Positions 29,280-38,424 of a stretch of DNA of 64,000 nucleotides are shown here, piece by piece. Made by a program: the position numbers and the translations under genes. The notes under the pieces were generated by a model that saw only the letters and a program-made list of their open reading frames with translations, did not search any database and was not told where the DNA came from. Numbering within the stretch: the stretch's first letter is position 1; every line of letters starts with the position of its first letter. Source of the stretch: an uncultured Pelagibacteraceae bacterium (GTDB lineage Bacteria > Pseudomonadota > Alphaproteobacteria > Pelagibacterales > Pelagibacteraceae); NCBI GenBank assembly GCA_902522115.1, contig CABYUV010000001.1, positions 1 through 64,000 of the forward strand, written 5' to 3'.

Positions 29280-30284
29280 CTATGGTAAAAGGATAATTTT
29301 TGGGGCAACACATGTGCCATCATGTATTTGCTTAAAGGCATCTCCACCACTTTTTAATTCTCTAAATTCAATCCAATCCAATGGTCCAATATGTTTGTTT
29401 GACAAAATCTTTAAAGTTTGCTCAAAGTCTTTATTTGTATAGCAATAAGTACCTATAACTGTTACTTCTTGTAAAGTCATTTTTCTAAAATTAAATGTTC
29501 CAGCAGGCTGAGTTAAACCTATATGAATAATAGTTCCACCTGGCTTTACTACTTCGATTGCTTGTTGTCTTGAGATTTCTAGTCCAACCGAGTCAAAAAC
29601 TATATCAAATTTATTACTACTTATTTCCTTGTCATTTGGAGTTACATATTTAGCTTCCAAATACTTAGAACATTCTTTTAGTCTCAGTTTGTTTGGATCA
29701 GAAAGAATAATATCTTTGTTACCTTTAATTTTAGATAATATTAAGCCACATAACAAACCAATCGCACCACCACCTTGAATTAAAGTTTTACATTCTGATA
29801 AAGGTTTTCTTAATGCTTGTTCACCCATTAATACTGCATGTAAAGAAACTGCTGTTGGTTCTGCAACTGGTGCCTCATTTTTATTTAAACCATCTGGAAT
29901 TTCATAAATATTTTGATCAGGAGTTGAAACAAATTCTGCAAAAACTCCTTGTCTTTCAATAGGCTTGTTCATTCCTAAAATTACTCTATGAGGACAAAGA
30001 TGTTCTCTTCCACTTTTACAATATTCACATTTACCACAAGTTATCAGAGGATTTAAAACAACGTTTTTACCCTTAAATTTTCCATTTTGAACTTCGCCAC
30101 TAACTTCGTGACCCAAAATTAATGGTGGCACCCTTCTTTCATCATGCCCATGATAAGCGTGCATATCTGAACCGCATATACCTGAAGCATGTATTTTTAA
30201 AATACTTTCTCCTGTAACTTCTATTGGATTTGGTTCTTCCCTATAAACTAATTCTTGAGTTCCAGTATATACTAAAGCTTTCAT
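29280..30284 (-). CDS. Zinc-dependent alcohol dehydrogenase (MDR family)
   Basis: A 334-residue medium-chain dehydrogenase/reductase. The catalytic zinc site shows GICGSDMHAYHGHDER and LILGHEVSGEV. The structural zinc site is the four-cysteine CGKCEYCKSGREHLC near residue 83. The nucleotide fold has GGGAIGLLCGLIL near residue 170. It resembles the sorbitol/threonine/butanediol dehydrogenase branch, and the substrate cannot be read from sequence. It starts one base after the NCS1 permease stop, so it is likely to oxidise that permease's substrate or a product of it. Confidence 0.85.
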   Translation of the reverse strand: MKALVYTGTQELVYREEPNPIEVTGESILKIHASGICGSDMHAYHGHDERRVPPLILGHEVSGEVQNGKFKGKNVVLNPLITCGKCEYCKSGREHLCPHRVILGMNKPIERQGVFAEFVSTPDQNIYEIPDGLNKNEAPVAEPTAVSLHAVLMGEQALRKPLSECKTLIQGGGAIGLLCGLILSKIKGNKDIILSDPNKLRLKECSKYLEAKYVTPNDKEISSNKFDIVFDSVGLEISRQQAIEVVKPGGTIIHIGLTQPAGTFNFRKMTLQEVTVIGTYCYTNKDFEQTLKILSNKHIGPLDWIEFRELKSGGDAFKQIHDGTCVAPKIILLP

Positions 30285-30285
30285 A

Positions 30286-31743
30286 TTATTTTTTTGCTAA
30301 CAAGTAATACGTTATCCAGGATACAAATGCACCAATTATCCAAGAATAAGTTTGTAAAAACATTAAATTAACATTCCATATAGTTGAAGATGAAAAAATA
30401 AAACCTATAAATAAGGAATAAACTCCTTTTATGTGCCAGCCTCCAGAATAAAAATATAATCCTTCTCCATCAACAGAATAAATATCATAATTACTAAGTT
30501 CTTTGTTTTTAATTAAGTAATAATCTGCAATTATAACTCCAAACAAAGGTCCAAAAAATGCTGCAAATGTATCAACAAAGGATAAAATGCCAATTTGACT
30601 TATTAATGAAAGCCAAAATATTGATACCACAAATCCTAAAAGTCCAATTATAAAACTAGATGATTTCAAATTTAATTTACTTGGAATAAAATTTATTAAA
30701 GAATATTGAGAAGGAATAAAATTTGAAACTAAATTTGTTGAGATAGAAGCTACAATAATAAAAAGTAAGGCAATAATTGTAATAGTTAAATTATCAAATT
30801 TTCCAATAATATCATTTGGACTTGTTAAAATAGAGTTTAGATCTAAAAACTTTAAATTAAGATAAACATCAGATCCAATTACAATAAAAACAGAAAAAAA
30901 GGAGAAAATAATTAAATTCAAAATTAAAGATAAATTTCCTTTTTGAAGTTCTTTTTCATTTTTAACATACCTAGAGAAATCGCCAAAATTCAATAATAAA
31001 ATTGAAAAATATGCGAATACAGTTCCAACTATAGTAATTAGAGGCCAAATATTATTTTTATCAATTAAATTCTTATAATTTAATATTTCAATAAATGCCT
31101 TTGAGGTGCTTTTCACATCGTTAAGCAATATAACAAAAAAAAAGAATAATATACCTGAATAAACTATAATTGCTGAGTAGTTAATTATTTTTTTATTAAA
31201 GTTGATACCTATGCTAAATAAAAAACTTTGAAATAATATTGCAATGATAATCGAGGTCCAATCAATAACGTTCAAGCCTAGTATAAAAATCAAAAAAATT
31301 TGATTTTCAAGAATTGAGCTATCAATACTAAATAAAGAAATTCGAATTAAATAAGTAAATGCTTTTGATAAAAAATATGTTTGAATTCCAAACATAAAAA
31401 TACCAACCAGGCATCTCAAAAACCCAAAGTATTTTGCACCTTTATATCCTAAAGAAGTTCTTAAAAGGACAGCAAATGGAAGACCGTATTTTTGAGAAGG
31501 TTTTCCAATTAAATTGGCAAGAAAATAAACTAATAATGAACCAATTAGAGTTCCAAAAAAAACTACAAAAGTATTTAAATTATACACAATATACAAAGAA
31601 GCTATTAATGAAAATGCTATAACGCTCTGAATATTGACTGCCCAAAAGCTAAATAAGTCTTTCCAAGTCCAAACTTTATAACTAGGATTTACACTAACAA
31701 GATCCCAGTTTGATAGAGAGTATTTTGCTTTTTTACGACTCAT
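30286..31743 (-). CDS. NCS1-family nucleobase:cation symporter
   Basis: A 485-residue inner-membrane protein with about 12 hydrophobic segments. The N-terminal region VNPSYKVWTWKDLFSFWAVN and the later GIQTYFLSKAF are typical of the NCS1 transporters (PF02133), which import purines, pyrimidines, hydantoins or allantoin with Na+ or H+. DYYLIKNKELSNYDIYS near the end is also characteristic. It is co-transcribed with a zinc alcohol dehydrogenase, an unusual partner for a nucleobase carrier. It is divergent from the EamA transporter gene, with a 66-base gap. Confidence 0.85.
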   Translation of the reverse strand: MSRKKAKYSLSNWDLVSVNPSYKVWTWKDLFSFWAVNIQSVIAFSLIASLYIVYNLNTFVVFFGTLIGSLLVYFLANLIGKPSQKYGLPFAVLLRTSLGYKGAKYFGFLRCLVGIFMFGIQTYFLSKAFTYLIRISLFSIDSSILENQIFLIFILGLNVIDWTSIIIAILFQSFLFSIGINFNKKIINYSAIIVYSGILFFFFVILLNDVKSTSKAFIEILNYKNLIDKNNIWPLITIVGTVFAYFSILLLNFGDFSRYVKNEKELQKGNLSLILNLIIFSFFSVFIVIGSDVYLNLKFLDLNSILTSPNDIIGKFDNLTITIIALLFIIVASISTNLVSNFIPSQYSLINFIPSKLNLKSSSFIIGLLGFVVSIFWLSLISQIGILSFVDTFAAFFGPLFGVIIADYYLIKNKELSNYDIYSVDGEGLYFYSGGWHIKGVYSLFIGFIFSSSTIWNVNLMFLQTYSWIIGAFVSWITYYLLAKK

Positions 31744-31809
31744 AATTAAATAATAAACTAATTAAGTGTGATACAGTATCTTTTTTTAGATATTTAAAAG
31801 TAAATAATT

Positions 31810-32727
31810 ATGAAAAATTTTATCGCTAATAATATTGGTTATTTTGCAATGTTAATGGCGGTTATTGGTTTTGGTTCTGGTCCCCCATTTGTAACTTTGG
31901 CATTAAAAGAATTTTTTATAATAGATTTATTAGCTGTAAGATTTTTAATTGCTTTTTTTTTAATGCTTTTTTTATGTATCTTAATGAGAGTTGATATTTC
32001 GATTAAAGAAGTTGGATTAAAACCTTTTTTAATGGGATTATTAAATCCATTTCTTGTAACCCTTTCATTTCATATAGGGTTGTTATTAACAAGCCCAGTT
32101 AATGGAGTAGCCATAATTAGTACACTTCCACTAATGCAACCTTTTGTAGCCAAAATTTTTTTAAATGAAAAAATAGAAATAAAAGTAATAATTGGAGTGT
32201 TTATAACTTTAATAGGAACTTATTTATTACTTACCAGTCAATTTAAATTAGGTGTTGGTAATTATCTGGGTGACTTAATTATATTTATAGGAATGCTTTG
32301 TGCATCAACTAATGAGGTTATTGGAAGAAAATTCATGCAAACAAAAGTAAATCAACTCACAGTTAATACTTTTCAATATTTTACTGGTTTTGTACTTTCT
32401 TTTTTAATTCTTTTTATTATTTGGCCAAATTCTAGTTTTAATTATACTTATCATTTAGAATTTACGCCGTCAGTATTAGCTGCTCTAACTTTATCTTTCA
32501 TAACTTTTGCAGCTTATTTATTTTATAATTATGCACTAAGAAGACTTCCTGTAGGACGAATTAGCTTAATGTATCCACTTACTGGTCCAATTGGAGCAAC
32601 TTCTGCGTGGATAGTGATTGATGCTGAAATTAATTTTAAAATATTTTTATCTCTTGGTATAATCTTAATAGGTACAATAATTCCTTATATAGACAAAAAA
32701 TCTTTAACTAAGGAGATGGATACATAA
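31810..32727 (+). CDS. EamA/DMT-family transporter
   Basis: A 305-residue protein with ten hydrophobic segments in two EamA repeats. SPVNGVAIISTLPLMQPFVA closes the first repeat, and YPLTGPIGATSAWIVIDAEI lies in the second. The family exports or imports amino acids, nucleosides and other metabolites; the substrate is unknown. Its 3' end overlaps the convergent TRAP large-permease gene by 20 bases. Confidence 0.83.
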   Translation: MKNFIANNIGYFAMLMAVIGFGSGPPFVTLALKEFFIIDLLAVRFLIAFFLMLFLCILMRVDISIKEVGLKPFLMGLLNPFLVTLSFHIGLLLTSPVNGVAIISTLPLMQPFVAKIFLNEKIEIKVIIGVFITLIGTYLLLTSQFKLGVGNYLGDLIIFIGMLCASTNEVIGRKFMQTKVNQLTVNTFQYFTGFVLSFLILFIIWPNSSFNYTYHLEFTPSVLAALTLSFITFAAYLFYNYALRRLPVGRISLMYPLTGPIGATSAWIVIDAEINFKIFLSLGIILIGTIIPYIDKKSLTKEMDT

Positions 32728-34048
32728 CCTCTGGTAACCATAAGGCTATTTGTGGGAATATAATAATTAATATTAATCCGATAACCTGAATAACCATAAA
32801 TTGCATCATTCCAAGATATATATCTTTTAAATCCCAATCTGGAACCACTCCTTTTAAAAAATATGCAGATAATGCAACTGGTGGAGATAGCCAGGCGGTT
32901 TGTAAATTTACTGCGACAAGAATTGCAAACCAGGTTAAATTAAATCCTAATTCCTGAACCAAAGGTAAGAGAATAGGTAATACAATTAACACAATTGGCA
33001 CCCACTCTAACGGCCATCCTAATAAAAAGATGACTGCCATCATTATTGCTAGAATCCAATACTTATTAATTTCCAAGTTCAGCAAATAATCAGTTAAGAG
33101 TGACGGCGTTCCTAACTTGGAAAAAACTGCTCCAAAAAAATTTGATGCAGCAACAAGGAACATAATTAAAGCTGTAATCTCTAAAGTTTTTATTAAAGCT
33201 TCCTTTAAACCTTTAAATGTCATTTTTTTGTAAGCAATCGCCAAAACAATAGATCCGAAAGCACCCATCCCTGCTCCTTCTGTTGGGGTTGCTAAACCAA
33301 ACAAAATGCTTCCTAAAGCAAAAAATACTAAGGCTGCTGGTGGGACTAAGCCCATAAAAAATTCATACCAGACTTTAGCCATGTTAGTTGGTCTTTCAGT
33401 AGCTGGTAATACTGGACCTAATTTTGGATTTAAAAAACATCTAAGCGTCGTATAACCAGCGTATAAACAAGCTAACAATATTCCTGGGATAATAGCTGCA
33501 GCAAACAAATCTGTAACAGGAATTTCTAAAACAGGACCCATTACTACCAACATAATACTTGGTGGAATTAGAATACCAAGTGTTCCCCCAGCACAAATTA
33601 AACCAGCTGACAACCTCGTGTCATAACCAGATCGTATCATAGTCTTACCTGCCATAATTCCTAAAATTGTAACCGAAGCTCCAACAATTCCTGTAGCTGC
33701 AGCAAATATTGTAGATACAAACATTACTGCATAAAATAATGCACCTCGAGTTTTAGAAAGCATTAATTGAACAGCATTAAACAGTCTTTCCATTAAGCCA
33801 GCTTGTTCCATCAATATCCCCATAAAAATAAAGAGTGGGACTGCCGCGAGAGTATTCTCGGTCATTATCATATTGAATTGGAGTGTCATTAGATAAAAAA
33901 CTAATTTTCCAAAGCCCCAATAACCAAATACGAGACCTAAAAATATTAATGTGAACGAAATTGGGAAACCAACAAAGATTGCAAATAACATGCAACCAAT
34001 CATTATCGCTCCAATTATTTCAGGTGAAAAAAACTCCATTACGGCCAT
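32708..34048 (-). CDS. dctM: TRAP transporter large permease (DctM type)
   Basis: A 446-residue inner-membrane protein with about 12 hydrophobic segments. TRAP-M signatures include PLFIFMGILMEQAGLMERLF near residue 72, ATGIVGASVTILGIMAG, AGGTLGILIPPSIMLVV and LATPTEGAGMGAFGSI. It forms the Na+-driven translocation unit with the small permease. The gene overlaps dctQ by 10 bases. The shadow frame at 33777-33995 on the same strand is not a gene. Confidence 0.93.
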   Translation of the reverse strand: MAVMEFFSPEIIGAIMIGCMLFAIFVGFPISFTLIFLGLVFGYWGFGKLVFYLMTLQFNMIMTENTLAAVPLFIFMGILMEQAGLMERLFNAVQLMLSKTRGALFYAVMFVSTIFAAATGIVGASVTILGIMAGKTMIRSGYDTRLSAGLICAGGTLGILIPPSIMLVVMGPVLEIPVTDLFAAAIIPGILLACLYAGYTTLRCFLNPKLGPVLPATERPTNMAKVWYEFFMGLVPPAALVFFALGSILFGLATPTEGAGMGAFGSIVLAIAYKKMTFKGLKEALIKTLEITALIMFLVAASNFFGAVFSKLGTPSLLTDYLLNLEINKYWILAIMMAVIFLLGWPLEWVPIVLIVLPILLPLVQELGFNLTWFAILVAVNLQTAWLSPPVALSAYFLKGVVPDWDLKDIYLGMMQFMVIQVIGLILIIIFPQIALWLPEVMYPSP

Positions 34049-34695
34049 TTTCCTTTCACAAATGCATAGTAACTTTTAAGCACTTCAGAAATTCCTTGCA
34101 CTAATAAAAGAAATGCTCCTATAGGCATACAACTCTTCAATGGCCACATTATTGGCATCCATGTAGTGTCCATTGCCCTTTGAATTCTAACTTTGCCACC
34201 CAAACATTCCATTAGATCAGACCTTCCACAAATAGATGTATAAGCGTAATCAAAACTCACCCAGAAAAAAACTAAAAAACCAGGGAAGAAAAATAATAAA
34301 TACAAAAATAAATCAACCATTGCCTGATTTTTAACTTTCCAATTTCGATATAAAAAATCAGCTCTAATATGTATTCCTTTTGATAAAGTATATGCCGCGC
34401 CTAACATAAATAGTGCACCAGCTAACATCCTGCTAATATCAAATGACCAAAGTGTAGGTCGATTAAAAAAATGTCTTCCAATTACCTCATAAACCATTGC
34501 AAATATTAATGGTATAGTTATCCAGCAAACAATCTTGCCTGTTAAAAGCATGTATTTATCAATAAATTCTATAGTTTTTGCCATCCAAGGAGTCATATCC
34601 TCTGGCATTTTTGAACTTGTTCTTCGCTCAGCTATAAGCTCGTCGGTGATATCCAAATTTTCGCTAACTTTTTCTTTAGATTTTTTTTCAACCAT
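34039..34695 (-). CDS. dctQ: TRAP transporter small permease (DctQ type)
   Basis: A 218-residue protein with four hydrophobic segments, including YEVIGRHFFNRPTLWSFDIS, the typical TRAP-Q motif, and later LFFFPGFLVFFWVSFDYAY. An unusually long charged N-terminus (about 40 residues, MVEKKSKEKVSENLDITDEL) precedes the first helix. It is separated from dctP by 63 bases that hold a perfect hairpin, and it overlaps dctM. Confidence 0.9.
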   Translation of the reverse strand: MVEKKSKEKVSENLDITDELIAERRTSSKMPEDMTPWMAKTIEFIDKYMLLTGKIVCWITIPLIFAMVYEVIGRHFFNRPTLWSFDISRMLAGALFMLGAAYTLSKGIHIRADFLYRNWKVKNQAMVDLFLYLLFFFPGFLVFFWVSFDYAYTSICGRSDLMECLGGKVRIQRAMDTTWMPIMWPLKSCMPIGAFLLLVQGISEVLKSYYAFVKGKWP

Positions 34696-34717
34696 TGAGT
34701 TATTAAATTTTGGTTAG

Positions 34718-34750
34718 ATAAAACGGGGATAATTTTTATCCCCGTTTTAT
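34718..34750 (-). terminator. Perfect 15-bp hairpin between dctP and dctQ
   Basis: Arms at 34718-34732 and 34736-34750 are exact inverse complements around a 3-base loop. The core is CGGGGATAA/TTATCCCCG. The T-run of the descending arm is short and no long U-tract follows. It therefore fits a partial terminator or a 3' mRNA-stabilising stem that would give more dctP than permease product. It sits 8 bases after the dctP stop. Confidence 0.75.
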
Positions 34751-34758
34751 TTTGTGAT

Positions 34759-35847
34759 TTATTGTTGTTTTGCAAATGCAGTACCAATAGATGCATCAGA
34801 TGTTTCCATCTGAGAAATAAATGGCACAACTATCTTCGCATGCGCTGTCATATGTTCATACACCTCTTTAAAGAAAGCATTTTCTGCAGCATTCTTTTTA
34901 AGAGTTGCTTGAGCAGCATTCATGTACTCAGTGAAATAATCAGCTGGTGTATCCCATAATTTTACACCGTGATTTTCAGTAAGATCAATCAATGCTTTTC
35001 CATTTTCTACAGCTCTATTAGTGATATTTCTTGTAATCATCGCTTCAGACGCAACTTCCATTGCATACTTTTGATGATCAGTCAGAGAATTATATACATC
35101 ACCATTGATGTAAATATCACCATTAACTACGTTTTGGTGCAAACCTTGAAGGTAGTAGTTTTTAAGAACTTTTTGGAAACCAAAAACTGAGTCTGGTTTT
35201 GGACAACACCATTCAGCAGCATCAATTGTTCCTTTTTCTAGTGCTGGTAAGATGTCACCACCAGATAAAGACACAGACGCAATACCAATATCTTTATAAG
35301 TTTGTCCTGGGATTCCTGGAGGAGTTCTGAATCTATACTTTCTGAAATCATCCATGCTTGTGATTGGCTCTTTAAACCAACCTAATGCCTCAGGCCCTGA
35401 TGAAGCCATCACAAAACCTTTAACATTCATTCCCATTTCATTCCATAGTCTGTCGTATAACTCTTTTCCACCATTATCGAAATACCATGCCAACCATGAT
35501 TTGGTTGATAATCCTATTCCACCACCTGCAACAGGTGAACCAAATAACATAGCAGCTGGGTGGTAGTTAGACCAATAGTGTGTCCATGCGGCACCACCGT
35601 CAACAAGCCCTTTGTCAACAGCTTCTAAAGTTTCTTTCATACCAACAACTTCACCTTTTGAAAGAAGTTCAAATTTTAACTCTCCACGAGTTAATTTTGT
35701 AACTCTATCAGTCCACATTTTTACGATTTGTCCATCGTAAGAAGTTTTAGGAAAAGTAAGTTGGATCTTTAAAGTTTTAGCAGAAGCAGTACTAATCAAA
35801 GAAACTGCAAAAACTAAAGCTAAAATCATTGAAGTGATTTTTTTCAT
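34759..35847 (-). CDS. dctP: TRAP transporter solute-binding protein (DctP/TakP-like)
   Basis: A 362-residue periplasmic protein with a clear signal peptide ending near ASA (residue 23). The ligand region resembles the TakP branch, which binds 2-oxo acids and other organic acids: FRTPPGIPGQTYKDIG carries the conserved arginine, and GGDILPALEKGTIDAAEWCC follows. The specific substrate is not readable. A strong Shine-Dalgarno sequence (AGAGAGGG at 35854-35861) precedes the ATG, stronger than for most genes here, which fits an abundant binding protein. It lies 128 bases downstream of the hydroxyisobutyrate-type dehydrogenase. Confidence 0.92.
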   Translation of the reverse strand: MKKITSMILALVFAVSLISTASAKTLKIQLTFPKTSYDGQIVKMWTDRVTKLTRGELKFELLSKGEVVGMKETLEAVDKGLVDGGAAWTHYWSNYHPAAMLFGSPVAGGGIGLSTKSWLAWYFDNGGKELYDRLWNEMGMNVKGFVMASSGPEALGWFKEPITSMDDFRKYRFRTPPGIPGQTYKDIGIASVSLSGGDILPALEKGTIDAAEWCCPKPDSVFGFQKVLKNYYLQGLHQNVVNGDIYINGDVYNSLTDHQKYAMEVASEAMITRNITNRAVENGKALIDLTENHGVKLWDTPADYFTEYMNAAQATLKKNAAENAFFKEVYEHMTAHAKIVVPFISQMETSDASIGTAFAKQQ

Positions 35848-35871
35848 TTATTTCCCTCTCTTTTTTTGTTT

Positions 35872-35884
35872 ATTAAGACTTAAT
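35872..35884. promoter_or_regulatory. Small palindrome upstream of dctP
   Basis: ATTAAG-A-CTTAAT is a perfect 13-base inverted repeat located 10 bases upstream of the dctP Shine-Dalgarno, in the 128-base gap. It may be an operator or a 5' RNA feature. In AT-rich DNA a 6-base arm can also occur by chance. Confidence 0.25.
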
Positions 35885-35975
35885 AATTTTAATAGTAAAC
35901 AGTATTGAATTAGGAAAGTAAAGTGATTAAAGTATTTATATATAATTTTTATACTTAATTTTTATGGTTTCTAAA

Positions 35976-36902
35976 CTAATCACTACCCTTTGGATCAAAT
36001 GGGTAATCCCAAGCATCTCCACCAATTTTTTTTGAAATTCCAGAATAATCTGTTTCACTCTCTCCGTCATTACAAAACTCACTAAATATCTCTAGAGCAT
36101 GTTTTCCTAATGGGGTTGAAGCATTAACAGATTTTGCAGCATCATTAGCTAATTTTAAATCTTTAGTCATCATTGCGGCAGAAAAGCCTGGTCTGTATTT
36201 GTTGTTTGATGGTACGCCATCAGTTAAATTTGGCAAAGGAGTGTAAGTTGATAATGCCCAATTATTTCCAGATGCGTTTTTCATTATTTCATGAACTTTT
36301 TTTAGATCCATCTTTAGCCTTTTAGCTAACATCAATGCTTCGGAGGCAGCTATCATTGATATACCTAAAGACATGTTGTTACAAATTTTAACACCAACTC
36401 CACTCCCTTGAGGTCCAGCATGTAAAATTTTTTGGCCCATAATGTCCATTAGTGGTCTTGCCAAATTAACTGCCTCATCATCTCCACCGACTAAAAAGTT
36501 TAGTTTTCCTACTCTTGCCCCCATAACACCCCCTGTTACAGGTGCATCAATCATTTTAATCCCTCTTTTTTTTGCCTCTTTACCTAACAACAGTGACGTT
36601 TCAATATCTATTGTTGAACAATCGATTATTAACCCATCCTTTGAAATTTTATCAATTATACCCTGCTCTCCTAAAAAAAGTGACTTTACATGTTTACCTT
36701 CTGGCAGCATTGATATTATAAAATTTGCATCCTCAAGCACCTCATCTAAAGTTTCAACTACATCCAAGTTTGCCTCTTTTGCTTTTTTTATCATTTCTTG
36801 TGATACATCGTATGCTTTTACTTTTTTACCTGCTTTTACTAATTGATCTGCCATAGGGTTACCCATATTTCCAACACCTATAAATGCTATTCTATCTGTC
36901 AT
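35976..36902 (-). CDS. 3-hydroxyisobutyrate dehydrogenase-type enzyme
   Basis: A 308-residue NAD(P)-dependent beta-hydroxyacid dehydrogenase. The dinucleotide motif FIGVGNMGNPMADQLV is at residues 6-21, the substrate motif DAPVTGGVMGARVG is near residue 118, and the catalytic lysine is in GSGVGVKICNNMSLG. It could be MmsB of valine breakdown, or act on tartronate semialdehyde or related acids. It lies 2 bases after the aldehyde dehydrogenase gene, so it belongs to the same operon. Confidence 0.85.
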   Translation of the reverse strand: MTDRIAFIGVGNMGNPMADQLVKAGKKVKAYDVSQEMIKKAKEANLDVVETLDEVLEDANFIISMLPEGKHVKSLFLGEQGIIDKISKDGLIIDCSTIDIETSLLLGKEAKKRGIKMIDAPVTGGVMGARVGKLNFLVGGDDEAVNLARPLMDIMGQKILHAGPQGSGVGVKICNNMSLGISMIAASEALMLAKRLKMDLKKVHEIMKNASGNNWALSTYTPLPNLTDGVPSNNKYRPGFSAAMMTKDLKLANDAAKSVNASTPLGKHALEIFSEFCNDGESETDYSGISKKIGGDAWDYPFDPKGSD

Positions 36903-36904
36903 AT

Positions 36905-38422
36905 CTATTTATCTATAATTGATTTACCTCTATTTATCAAAACTGTTTTACTTTGTGTAAAATGATTGATCATACTATCAAAAGCATATTCCTTTCCCAG
37001 ACCACTCATCTTTAAACCACCATAAGATACATTTGCCCTAGGAGCCACACATTGATTAACTTGAACAAATCCTGCTTCAATTTCTTCTACAAATTGAAGT
37101 GCTCTTGATAAATTTTGTGTCCATAAAACAGCTGATAATCCAAAAGGAGTATTATTTGCACTTTTTAATACTTCATCAAATGATTTAAATGGAATAGCAC
37201 AAGCAACAGGTCCAAATATTTCTTCCTGACATACAGGGGATTCTACTGGAACACCTGATAATAAAGTTGGTTCATAAAAAAAACCATCTTTATAATCCCC
37301 CTCTTTTTTTTGATTACCTCCATGCAAAACTTTTGTTGATGAATTCTCCTTTGCAATATTCATATAATGCAATGTTCGATCGAGTTGCTCTTTTGAAATT
37401 ATAGCTCCTATATCTGAATTTTCATCTAAGGCATTTCCCATCTTCAGATTTTTTAATTTATCAACAACACCTCCTAAAACTTTTTCATAAATTTTTTCCT
37501 GTATATAAACCCTAGATCCTGCAGTACATGCCTGTCCTTGACGGGTATATCGCATACCATCTATTACTCCAGGTATAGCAATATCGAGATCTGCATCACT
37601 CATAATTATATTTGGATTTTTTCCACCAAGTTCCAAAGTAACTGGACAAAGTTTAGGAGCAGCTTTTTGAGCTATAATTTTTCCAACACTAAATGATCCC
37701 GTAAAAGTAATCTTTCTTACATCAGGATGAGATAACAAAGGCTCTCCACATTCTTCTCCGTATCCAGAAATAACATTTAAAACTCCTGGAGGAAGCTCTT
37801 TTTGAAAAATTTCTGCTAATAGTAGAGCACAGAAAGGTGCTTGTTCAGCAGTTTTTAAAACTACAGTATTACCTGCTACAATTGCTGGAGCAATTTTTGC
37901 AACAGTCAAAAACAAAGGAGCATTCCACGGAACAATTGCACATACTACACCTATGGGGTCTCTCGTTGTAAAATGTAAAGTATTTGCAATATTAGGAGGA
38001 TAATTTTCACCTTTTATTTCTCCTGATAAACCAGCAAACATTCTTGTTAATTCTATAGATGCAGCTGTTTCAGGTTTTGCTTGTGTTCTAAGAGCATTTC
38101 CTGTGTCCAATGAGAGTAAGGTTTCTATTTCTCCTTTTCTTTCCTCAAGATTTCTAGCACCAAGCTCTACCAATCTTCCTCTCTCTCGTGCAGGAATTTT
38201 TTTCCATTCTTTAAAAGCATTCAAAGAGGATTTTACTGCGTGATCAACATCATTTTTATTACATTGAGGAGCCTCACCTATATTTTCTCCAGTACTTGGA
38301 TTTATTACTTTAATTTTATTATCTGTTGATGGTGAAATTAATTTACCATCTATTAGAATTTTATTTGATAATCTTTTTGCATTTTTAATTGCTTCTTCAA
38401 AATTACTTGGCAAATTACTCAT
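36905..38422 (-). CDS. Aldehyde dehydrogenase family protein
   Basis: A 505-residue NAD(P)+-dependent aldehyde dehydrogenase. VVPWNAPLFLTVAK carries the conserved asparagine, ITFTGSFSVGKII is the nucleotide motif, TLELGGKNPNII has the general-base glutamate, and RQGQACTAGSRVY has the catalytic cysteine. It resembles the betaine-/hydroxybenzaldehyde-type ALDH group. The gene lies between an SDR and a hydroxyacid dehydrogenase with 2-base gaps, so the three probably act in sequence on one substrate. Confidence 0.9.
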   Translation of the reverse strand: MSNLPSNFEEAIKNAKRLSNKILIDGKLISPSTDNKIKVINPSTGENIGEAPQCNKNDVDHAVKSSLNAFKEWKKIPARERGRLVELGARNLEERKGEIETLLSLDTGNALRTQAKPETAASIELTRMFAGLSGEIKGENYPPNIANTLHFTTRDPIGVVCAIVPWNAPLFLTVAKIAPAIVAGNTVVLKTAEQAPFCALLLAEIFQKELPPGVLNVISGYGEECGEPLLSHPDVRKITFTGSFSVGKIIAQKAAPKLCPVTLELGGKNPNIIMSDADLDIAIPGVIDGMRYTRQGQACTAGSRVYIQEKIYEKVLGGVVDKLKNLKMGNALDENSDIGAIISKEQLDRTLHYMNIAKENSSTKVLHGGNQKKEGDYKDGFFYEPTLLSGVPVESPVCQEEIFGPVACAIPFKSFDEVLKSANNTPFGLSAVLWTQNLSRALQFVEEIEAGFVQVNQCVAPRANVSYGGLKMSGLGKEYAFDSMINHFTQSKTVLINRGKSIIDK

Positions 38423-38424
38423 AA

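Noticed and set aside
33777-33995. 72-codon minus-strand frame inside the TRAP large permease
   Set aside because: It is on the same strand but out of frame with DctM, whose motifs are continuous across the region.
34632-34829. 65-codon minus-strand frame spanning the end of dctP, the hairpin and the start of dctQ
   Set aside because: It runs through the hairpin and two real genes in another frame; low-complexity translation with no motif.
36442-36846. 134-codon plus-strand frame opposite the hydroxyisobutyrate-type dehydrogenase
   Set aside because: It is fully antisense to a gene with clear motifs, and its Ser/Pro/Phe-rich composition is typical of a complementary-strand artefact.
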